This document shows positions 28,801 to 40,800 of a DNA stretch of 64,000 nucleotides, piece by piece. The notes beneath the pieces are model-generated. The model saw nothing but the letters and a program-made list of their open reading frames with translations. It ran no database searches and was not told the DNA's origin. The DNA is from Pomphorhynchus laevis (lineage: Eukaryota; Acanthocephala; Palaeacanthocephala; Echinorhynchida; Pomphorhynchidae). The stretch's first letter is position 1; each line of letters starts with the position of its first letter. The position numbers and the translations under genes are program-made. Where the stretch lies: contig WNNJ02003214.1 of assembly GCA_012934845.2 (NCBI GenBank), forward strand, positions 62,001-126,000. Direction: 5' to 3'.

Positions 28801-31800
28801 AGTGAAAGAAGGGATTGAAGAACCTTCGGCTAAAGTTAATGTTTTGTTGCAAGCGTATATATCGCAGCTGAAGTTGGATGGATTTTCGCTCGCATCTGAC
28901 ATGGTGTTCATTACCCAGTCAGCGTGTCGACTTACGCGGGCTATATTTGAAATTGTATTGACAAGAGGATGGGCGGACTTAGCGGATAAGGCCTTGTTGT
29001 TAGCTAAAATGATTGATCGACGAATGTAAGTTAATCGTTTACATGTTTGTAAATGAATGTTTTCTTATTGTATCATTCTTACAATTCTTATTCTCTTGTA
29101 CTCTTTGAGCACAATATTATGGTTTTGTTTTTAAATATACAAAATTATAGAATTTTTGTCGAATTTTCGATTTTAAGTTTTATCTCCTACCGTTTTATAC
29201 CGTTAAAATAAATAAAAATATAAATATAAATACAAAAAATATAAATACAAATAAAGATTACAGCTTATTAAAATATTTTAAGGGTTCAAATGAACCCTCT
29301 TTATTGTTTTTATTATGTTTTTGACGAATAATGCCTCGATATATGTAAACTCCTTCGGGTGCTATCGCGCATTAACCACTTTGTATGATAAATTAAGTAT
29401 TGATAACATGTGTGAATTCGTCGTTTTCGATTAGTATCTTATATTTTGGCTATACTATTCTTGAAAATCGCATATGAAAGAATATCAGTTTTATTTTGAA
29501 TATTTTTTAGTAAATTTTTGCTTAATTTTTAAATACTGTTATTTTTATTTAATTTGTTGTTTACTGTGCAAATTCCAAAATAAAATTCTTTTTGTAAAAC
29601 AAGATCAAATTTAATTTTTAATTTACTTTCCAAACTAATTCTTTTATTATTATGTTACCTTGTTATTTGAGTTTAATTAAGATAGTATTTACTATTTATT
29701 ATTTTATAGATTATATCGAGATTATTATAGAGATATTTTATTATATTTTCAACTTATTTAGTTAAATATAATTATCCTTTTAACTATAACGATTAGTGTC
29801 GAAAAACTACTAGTTGTACAGTTAGCATACCGTGGTAGCTGAAAAATGACTAGTTCGTCTCCTTAGATTAAATTAAAGACACTTTTTCGATGTTATTTTA
29901 GGGTAAAATATTATCTTACAATATGTTATCTTTTCGATTTTTTATAATTCATGTAACTTGTGTTAAAAATTAAAAATAAAATAATTTAACGGTTTTTTAG
30001 TTTATCAATTTTTAAGAAAAAGCTAAAAGACTATTAAAAAAATAGTTGTCTTTTCTTATAGTCAGCAAGAAACTTCGTCATTCGTTAAAATTTGAGTTCA
30101 TTATATTTTATTATGAAGACAATCTCGACTTTCGGAACGTTTATAGATATTTTACTTTATATTCTAAAGGCTTATTGACATAAGGTTTTCTAAGTGCATT
30201 GCATACAGTAATGTATATCGACCAGGGATCGATAGAATACTCAATATTCTGTCGATCAGATATAAATCGTTTTATAATTAAACAAAGATATGGCGAACAA
30301 TATAACTTATTTTTGCTTTTATAGGTGGCAATCTATGTGTCCATTAAGACAATTCAAGAAAATGCCAGAGGAAATTGTAAAAAAGATTGAAAAGAAATCG
30401 ATTCCATGGGATCGATTTTATGACTTGGGTCCTCATGAACTAGGCGAATTAATTCGAATGCCAAAGTTGGGCAAGGTCATTTACAAATATATACATCAAA
30501 TACCTCGTGTTGATCTTTCGGTTCATGTACTACCGATTACTCGCAGCACGTTGCGTGTTGAGCTTACAATATCCGCAGATTTTCAATGGGACGACAAAAT
30601 TCATGGTGCTGCAGAGGCCTTCTGGATTCTAGTGGAAGACGTTGATTCTTCGCAATTATTACATCATGAATATTTTCTGCTAAAATCGAAATACGCCAAT
30701 GATGAGCACTTTGTTAAATTCTTTGTACCAATGTTTGAGCCTATGTCTCCGCATTACTTTATCCGTGTAGTATCTGACAAATGGATTGCATCGGAAACGC
30801 AAATGCCTGTATCATTTCGACATATGATACTTCCTGAAAAATTTTCGCCCGCCACTGAATTACTGGACTTACAACCGCTACCTGTCACTGCTTTGAGGTG
30901 CCCCGAAATTGAAAAATCATTTTCATTTCGGTATTTTAATCCGATACAAACTCAAGTGTTTAATGCGCTCTTTAATACAGATGAAAATGTATTTATTGGC
31001 TGTCCTGTAGGAGGTGGAAAAACGGTTTGTGCTGAATTTGCATTACTCAGACTCTTTGTCAATACGGATCGAATGCATACAGACGAAGAAGATTCTAAAT
31101 GTGTTTACATCAGTCCAAAACAAGAACTGGCAGAATCGGTAAAATTGCTTGATATCACTGTTATGTAATACTTTTGATAATTAATAAAATTATATTTAAT
31201 TAAATCACAAATATTTTTGGCCTGAGTGAATGTAAACATTGACGATAAACAATTATTAATTAATTACAAAATCAGAAACTTTATTTAATAAATGCCCAGT
31301 TAAGGACTAATTCCTACTATATCATAGTATGATTATGATAAATTGTATAGTTATTTCTTTCAAGTAGTTTTCTAAAAGTTTAACTTTCATTAAAATAAAA
31401 ATGTGAGTTCGCTTCTATAAAGGTGGAGTGTATAATGTGAGGACATTTGTATTAATACTGGCTATCGCAGACTTTCCGTTTTTTTTAAGAAACGAATATA
31501 AATGGAAGCATAGATTAGCATTGCCAAAAATTTAAAATTTTTAGAGAATTTAAATATATTTAAATTTAATTTTAATTGATTTTATATAAGGGAATGACAC
31601 TAATCAATGATATTCGGAAATTTATCATCAATATTTTAATGTATATGTTCTTATATATCTGTAATAACTTTTACTCTAAAATGATGTATGTTTAGATCAA
31701 GGCAAAATGGGAACAAAAATTTGAAAGCATAGAGAAAACTGTCGTTTTGCTTACTGGAGAAACGGCTACTGATCTAAAGCTAATAGCAAAGGTAAGAAAA

Positions 31801-34800
31801 CTAGTATCAAATTAATTTACTTGAAGAAAGAGTATAAATCATTTAATTTATTGTTAATGCTCTAAGTTAAATTAAGGTTATGTCTAAATTTAATCTTCAG
31901 CGATATCTGACTACTTATTAAATATTCATCTTATAATAATATTATTGGTATGACATTCTTCATATTTGATATTTAATATTAATAAGTTATTTAGATTAAT
32001 CTGCTTGATATTTAGATTAATATTTAAAAATATTATAATATTATAACATTATAATAAAACCTTATATTATAATATTATAACATTATAATAAAACCTTATA
32101 TTATAATATTAGGTTTTCTTAAAAGTAAGATGTTAGTAAATATTATATATTTGCACCGTAGATAACTTGACGAATTAAATATTTTTTATTTTTAAAATTG
32201 CAATATTTCAGTAACTGCTGCTATTTTTAAAATGATTATACAAGTTTAATATTAAATTTAAATTTAAATATAAAATTGAAGATTTGATTATAGTTTAAAT
32301 CAAATTATGAACATTTTCGAGCATTTTTTTGAAAAAGTGTTGGCTATAAAACTTGGTTATCTGTAACTTCTTAATAACTTGGTTATTTGTAAGTTTTTTC
32401 AGATGTATCTGCAGTTGTCAGCAAAATAGTGCAATTTTAATTTTCTGTTATTTTCTGTTCGCTATATTTTAAATCATTTTACATTGTATTTATTGCAACA
32501 CTAATTCCTCATTAATCTAGTCTTCATTACGAACTGATCCTGTTGACCAAATTACGATTTTAAGATAAAATGTTAGGGATTTATTAAATTCGACAAGCTG
32601 GATATAAAAAATATTTTATCATAGATAGAATGTTGTTCATAATTTTCTTTTCTTTAATTTATTGGAGCAGCATCAAAAAGAAAGATTATTGAATTTTACA
32701 AAATTAATTAAAAATAATTAATATCATTTAATTTGGTGTTTAATGCAAATTATTTTGTAATATAAAAATACATTATCATTTTATCAATTGTTCATGAATT
32801 AGTTTTAATTTGGTAACTAATGAATAATTGGAAATTATGAATTAGGGTGATATTATTGTGTCTACTCCGGAAAAATGGGATATACTTTCGAGACGATGGA
32901 AACAGCGACGTAACGTCCAAAAAGTATCATTGTTTATCGCTGACGATTTACATTTGATTGGTTCTGAAAACGGGGTATACACTAGCATTAATTACACATT
33001 GATTTTCTTTATTTTTTATTTCTTTTAAGGCTGCCATCGAGGTCATATGTTCTCGAATGCGTTACATTTCCAATCAAATTGACAAAAACATACGAATAGT
33101 TGGATTAAGTGCCTCAATTGCGAATGTAAAAGACATGGGATCTTGGTTGGGATGTTCTGCCAGCACTGCGTTTAATTTTCACCCAAACGTTCGCCCTATC
33201 CCACTTGAACTTAAACTTATCGTAAGTATTTCATTGACAAAATATTTTCGGTGCTGCCATTTTTCTTTAAAGTTAGCCAAAATTATGTCGCTTTAGGGAT
33301 ACAACCAGTCACACAATGCTTCTCGTTTATTAATGATGGCTAAGCAAGTATATTCATCGATTGTGAATGGAGCAGGTAGGAAACCTACAATAGTGTTTGT
33401 TCCCACTCGTCGCCAAACTAAGATTACAGCTGTTGATTTGCTTACATTTTGTGAGGGAGATCAGAAACCAGAACGCTTTCTGCATTCTCACTTGAAAGAT
33501 TTAAAGCCATTTGTCGATAGAATTCAAGATAAGGTATTTTTTCTAAGCATTTTTATTCTTGAAAAGATTAAAATGAATTTAATTAATAAATTTAATTCTT
33601 GAATAGATTAATTCTTTAATCTATTTTCTAGTTTGATAACTAAATAAAATTCACATTGAAAATATATCAAACGGAAAATAGTAAATTATATAAATCAACA
33701 CAATAATATAAAGAATAAATTTAAACTCTTAAGCGGCAAATTTTTATGGATGAATAATAAATAATATACTTTGCATTAGAATAATATACTTGATCATCAT
33801 ATTTCATCAGAAGAAACACGTAATTAGCATGTATTTGGGCCCGCTGCTATGTTAGGTCGAGGAATTAGGGGCCGAAACTTGATAACATAACAGTTCCTCC
33901 TGATAAACTCTAAACTTTATTCTAATACATCGTCTGTTATTTTTTAGTCAATTCATAAAAATTGACTTTTAGTTTAAATTTCAATTCTTTATTTTAACTT
34001 GATTTAAATTATATAAAATCTTACATAACTATTATTTATTATTTTTTCTTTATTATTGAAAAAATATCAATTTACTGAATTTAATGGCCTTAATTATAAT
34101 TAATTCGAGACTTGTCAGAATTAAGCTAATTTATAAAGATTGCGAAACAAAATAAGAAAATAGAAAATTAATTATGCTCTTTTTAACAAAATTGCCTGAA
34201 AAAAAGGTTTTTTATTAAAAGCCTTATTCTTTATTTTAAAATTATTGGACATTCACTAAAATCATTATTCTTGCCACATTTTTAAAACTTATTCTTATGT
34301 TAGTTAAGCTCCAGATTATACCAAATATTTAATTTATTCATTAATTAAATATTAATTAATTCTCTTTAATTAATTCCAAATATTACAAACCTTACTTTGC
34401 GTTTGTTTTTCATAAAAAATAGCTTGGTTCACTATTCTTTAGTGGACCAAAGAATGATATTATCATTCACTAATACTTAATGCGTTTTGTTTAGCGCTAG
34501 TCTGACAAAATATTTTCTCTATTTCTAATTTCAGTATCTCCCCGAAACCATAAAGCATGGGGTGGCATATCTTCACGAAGGCATTTCATCGCTTGATCGT
34601 CGCATAGTCAGTGACCTTTTCAAATGTGGGGCTATACAAGTGCTGGTGGTTAGTCGTAACTTATGTTGGAGTTTGGATCTTTACTCATATATGGTAATTG
34701 TAATGGACACTCAATACTACAATGGTCAAAATCATGCATATGAAGACTACCAGATATCAGATCTTCTTCAAATGTATGGATATGCAAATCGTCCCCTTGA

Positions 34801-37800
34801 GGACCAAGATGCCAAGGCGGTCATATTGTGCCAAACGTCAAAATTAGACTACTTTCAAAGATTTCTTTACGATCCGCTGCCGGTTGAATCACATCTAGAT
34901 CAAGTTTTACATGATCACTTTAATGCCGAAATTGTTACCAACACTATTGAAAATAAACAAGATGCTGTTGACTATCTCACATGGACATATTTGTATCGAA
35001 GAATGACTCAAAATCCAAATTATTATAATTTGCAGGGTAAGTTTAAATTTCTCGTCTACATTATAATCGTTACTGTGAATATTTTAAATTACACAATTTA
35101 CAGGACTGAAATGTATTTTTGGTTTCACGCTTGTAGAATTATACAATCCGTGAGATTATTTTCCTACTCAACATTTCGGCCTTCTATACTTTAACCATAA
35201 GATAAAAGAATTAAATTTTATTAATTGTATTGAGCTCTAGATATAATGTCTTTTTTAGTAATTAGTTAATAATATCTTGCTTATAATAGAATTGCACATT
35301 TGAATGTTTTTAATTTGCGGTTAACCTGATCATGTTAATATATTAAATATATTAAATCTTATAGTTATATTAAATATATTTATTATATTTAATATTTATT
35401 ATATTAAATATTTAATTATTAGTCGCATTTACTTTTTATATAAAAAGTTTATATTTACATTTAGTTTGCATTTATTTACATTTGGTTGACTATTTACGGC
35501 ATCATGACAATAAAATATGCAAATTATCTTGTTGATTTTTATGGTCATTTAAAATATTTTTTAGCATCAAGATTTAGATCAACAAATTTTTAAAATTATT
35601 AGAATGAAATATTTGTTTATTTAATATTTGTATTATTTATTTTGATAATAAGTTTTATTATTGTCTGTTCATTTTATGATAATTTATAAAATCGATACTT
35701 TATAGTTATTATAACCTTAAACGACGCTTGAATATGAAGTTTTATTTATAAAAATTAATCTAAAATTAAAGAATTATTGGATCAAAAAATGTGAATTTTT
35801 TTGATATTTCGCTAACCTCTGTTATCGGTTTAAACAAATTACAGAAATTTTCAATCATCTTTAGTAAGCTTCTTTATGGCTAAATGTGATTATGATGAAA
35901 TTTGTAAATTTATAAATGATTATTAACTAAATTAACTAAAAAGAGCTTTGCCATATATAAAACATTTTATAATAAATATAATAAAAATGTTATAATTATA
36001 TTTTGCTATTTAATGATATTTTTGTAATTTTCAGAAAATTTTATCATTTTATGAATTTTGCAAATATATTAGTTTTCTTAGTCAAAGCAAACGAATCTTG
36101 ATAGTTCGCTCTGGCAAATAATAGTGATCGCATTTATTTTGCTTGATTTTTTACTTTTAAGGAGTTACACACAGGCATTTGTCCGATCATCTGTCCGAAC
36201 TTGTTGAAAATACTCTGGCTGATTTGGAACAAAGTAAAGTATGTACTGATGTTTAATTCTAGCAGTTGATGTAAAACATCATTTTAAATTACATATTCGT
36301 ACTTTGTGATTTTTAAAATCGGAGGTGCGCTAGTTAAACTGTACCTCAAATGTATCAAATTACTGTTTTGATGTTAGAATGCTTTATTATTTTTTTCCAA
36401 GATTTATGTTTCTCTCGTGTCTGATGATTGTTCTTACCGATTATATATTGCTAGTCTGTAATGCCTATTTTTTTAACTCAGACATATTCTAACGCTAATT
36501 TTTTAATCATTCTAATGCTGATATTTAAATTAAGCAAACATTATATAAATATTATAAGCAAACATTATAGGTTTGTCTAAACGTTAGATAATAGGTATTT
36601 TGGATAAGAACATTTTATCATTTAAATATTATCGTATTCTTAATTTTAAAGAACTTAATACACTTCCTGTCTATTTTGTAAACTTATAATTTGATTCTTT
36701 AAATATTTTAAAATTGGAATATTTGTTTAAGAAATCCTCCTGTAAATTAAATTCATAGTTTCTTATTTTTCGTGTTTGCGTAGATTAATAGTAATGGATT
36801 GGGAATTAATCTTAATTAATACAGTATTATAGTTATGGATTAACCATTGATTTCTTAAATCAAATTCTAATGATTGTTTTTTATCTAGTGCATATTCGTT
36901 GAAGAGGAGGTTGATACTTCTGCATTAAACTTGGGTATGATCGCTGCATATTACTATATCAATTACAGAACAATAGGTAAGTATGTGTGGATAAATTTTT
37001 TGTACATTGGAAGCTATGATTTGGTATAGATAAGAGGTATCTGATCAAATCTATTTTTTATATTGATTTTATCTTTCATTTATAATTAAATATTGATATT
37101 TTATATAAACAAAACAACTCTTTGTTTTCTTATATTCATTTCATGTGAGTAAGATTGAATTTAATAAGTTATTTAGAATTGTTCAGTAAATCGTTGACCG
37201 CTAAAACAAAAATAAAAAGTCTCATCGACATTATATCTAATGCTGCTGAGTATGAGACACTTGTGATACGTCAGCGTGAAGAAATTCTCCTCCGACAGGT
37301 AATCGAGAAATTATGCTTTATCTTTTGACTTTATTGTATTCTTTCTAAGCTTATACAAAAGCTTCCGTCAGGTTATAAGACTGCGGGTTCTTCTATTCGA
37401 TTCAGTGATCCTCATGCAAAAACTAATCTTCTTATTCAAGCGTATCTGAGTCGCATAGTTTTACCCCCTGAATTGCAAAAAGACATGGAATACATTTTAA
37501 TCATTGTAAGTTCCATTAATTCGATTGTTCATTTAAAAGATTTTAGAAAATGACTAAATACATGATTTTTTCACAATTTTTGCATCAGCCTAAGAAAAAT
37601 GCCGATTACTTCATTTATTTCAATTTGAAATTTATTCATAAGCAAATACACTATAAAACACAAATGCTTAAAGTGAAGTATTAAATTGTTATTTTTCGTG
37701 CTTTTGTAAATTAATATTGGTAAATTTATAAGTTATTTGCAGTTAACGGTGAATATTTATCAATAAATTATATTAATTAATATAATAAAAATAATATCTT

Positions 37801-40800
37801 TATTAAATCTATTTCTTCCGTATTATATTGTAAATAGGTCAATTGTTATTAAATTGTAAATTGCGAAGAGACAATTATTTCACAATAATATTTTTCACGA
37901 TATTTTTCGGTGGCATTTGGATATAATATTAAACATTAGGATTTTTAATATCGAATTTAGATCCAATATTTCCGTAGCGCGTGGGCACACCATCATTAAG
38001 GATTGTTCAATTGTAATTATTTAGATTAATATGGTTAATATTAATCTAAATAATTAATGAATAAATAATTTATTTAGATTATTTAGATTAATTATTATTA
38101 TGATCAAATCAGCTAACTGAGTCCACGTATTTAATATAATTATAAAATAAACAAAACATAATAATGCTAAATCAAAATTTGATAATTAAATAATAAAATA
38201 AATAATTGTTTTTAGTTTTTCTATAATTTATATGTAATAAAATAAATAGATAAATTTTAATTTATCTAAATAAAATTAAATAAAATCTTATATCACTTAA
38301 AAAAGTTTGAGAGATTAAACAATTCAAATCAGCTAACTGAGTCTACGTATTTAATATAATTATAAAATAAACAAAACATAATAATGCTTAATCAAAATTG
38401 AATAATTAAATAATAAAATTAATAATTGTTGTAAGACTTTTTATAATTTAGGTCCATTTTAAATATAAGAAATTGAAATTTAAAATAAACTTTATTTTTA
38501 TGAATTGACTAATAAATAACAGACGTTGTATGATAATAAGAATTAGAGGTCATCAGGAGGAACTGCTATGCTATCAGGTTTCGGACCTAACTCCTCTACC
38601 CAAAATAGCAGCGAAGCCAAATACATGCTAATGATGTATTTCCTCTGATAAAACTATCTAGTATCTTATTCTAATACAAAGTATATTATTTATTATCCAT
38701 GAAAATTTTCAGCTGTAGAACAATCAGCGTGCGGACTCCGATGGTAATGAAACCACTGGTTTCTCGAACTCCTACAGAGGTTGATGATAAAACATCAAAA
38801 AGTATCTTTATCACAAATTTCAAAATCGTTGGGCTATAGAAATTTTTTCAATTATCCATCCATAGTTTATCATTGCACGGTTTACATCATATCAGCTAAC
38901 TGAGTCTACATATTTAATATAATTATAAAATAAACAAAACATACATATAAAAAGTATATAGTGTTAAATACACAAAAATATGTTTTTTATTTATTTAAAT
39001 ATATATTAACTATATATATTAATATATATTAATATATATTTAATTTATTATTTATAATAATAAATTAAATAATTGTTATAAGATTTTATATAATATAAAT
39101 CAAGTTTAAAATAAAAAATTGAAATTTAAAATAAAATTCAATTTTTTGTAAACTAATTAATAACAGACTCAGAATTATGATTAGATGATTACGTAATTGT
39201 GATTACGTATCAGAATTAGGATTAGATGTCATTAGAAGAAACTGCTGTGCTATCAGGTTTCGGTTCCTATTCCTCGACCCTTTATAGAAGCGGGCCAAAT
39301 ACACGCAAAAAATTGGGGTATATATACCACAAAAGTAATAATGTTAAAATAAACGTCATTTTTGTGAATTGACTTATATATAACAGACGTATTATTTGTT
39401 GTTCGGCAACAACAAATGAGTAAAAATTGTTGCTGTCTTAATTTAACTTAATTTAACTATTTATTGTATATTTCATACAATAATAAATATAAAATAATAA
39501 ATATTCTATTTAATAATAGTCTTTTTTAATTATATTCTATTTAATATTCTATTTAATATTCTATTCTAATAAATATTCGATTTTTCTCGTTAGAAATTTG
39601 ATGTATTTATAAAATTTTAAGTTCCTGCAATTCCAATAGCCCTTTAGCAAATAAAACCTTACGAAGATTCGTATTTTTTAATAAATTTTGTAAAGCCATA
39701 AATTTCCATGATTTGTGACTTAATATTTACAATATCGAACTTGTTATAAAGGCGATACGCTTGGTTCAAGCATGTGTGGATGTTCTCAGTAGCAATGGTT
39801 GGCTTTGGCCTGCAGTCGCAGCTATGGAGCTTGCTCAGATGCTTACACAAGCAATGTGGAACAAGGCTTCGTATTTGAAGCAAGTGCCGCATTTTACCGC
39901 TGAGATTATTCAACGTTGCAAGGATAAAGTAAGATATATTTTACATATTTAATATTTTCTGGTATCAACATTTTATCATTATTACTAGCTTCTTTAGTTT
40001 CAAAATCAATTTTTTCATGAAATATTTTATAGTTTTATTCATTTTACGTAGAGCGTTAAGGGCATTAGGTAAGTTTTTATTTTGCTATATGTTCTAGCCA
40101 ATCATATAATTTTATGATTTTATGTAAAACGCTTGCAGTCAAACATTAGAGGCAATTCATAGTATTTGAATGTAGCAGTAATTTATTTTTTTACGAAATA
40201 TTTATTTTCAAGTACATATGACCACATTGAAGTTAGAATGTATAACATTTTTAGAAATTTGTTATTTCAATGCAAAACATGATTTACATTCTCAAAGATT
40301 AAAAAGGCAACAACGTCATTTTCAAATTCTGGGTTTATTTAAATAATTTAGTAAATAAATGAAGAACAAAATACTCTTTTAAGTTTTAATTGCAGGTTAT
40401 TCATTGAAAAGTTTTTAATTAAAATTGATTTCGAAGTAAGAAAATTAAATGATAGATTAATGATATTTTACATTTTTTTAAATACTTGAATTAAATCATG
40501 AAATGCCAAGTAGCCAGATTATGTCAGTAATTCTTTTATTCCATTAAAGGAATTAATTTTATTTTATAATATATTTAAAATATATTTTTCATAATATTAT
40601 AATAATTATTATCATTATATTATTACATTATTATTACTAACATCATTATTATCGACAGTTTCTTCGCATATCATGAGAAGCGAAAAACAGCGAAAGATGC
40701 CGAAAGAATCGAGCTTATCGAGTGCGGGTTTTTTATTTCGTTCATTTTAGCCGCCTCTGGTGGCCTTGGAAATCGCGCGCATAGAGTTCTGCAACATATT

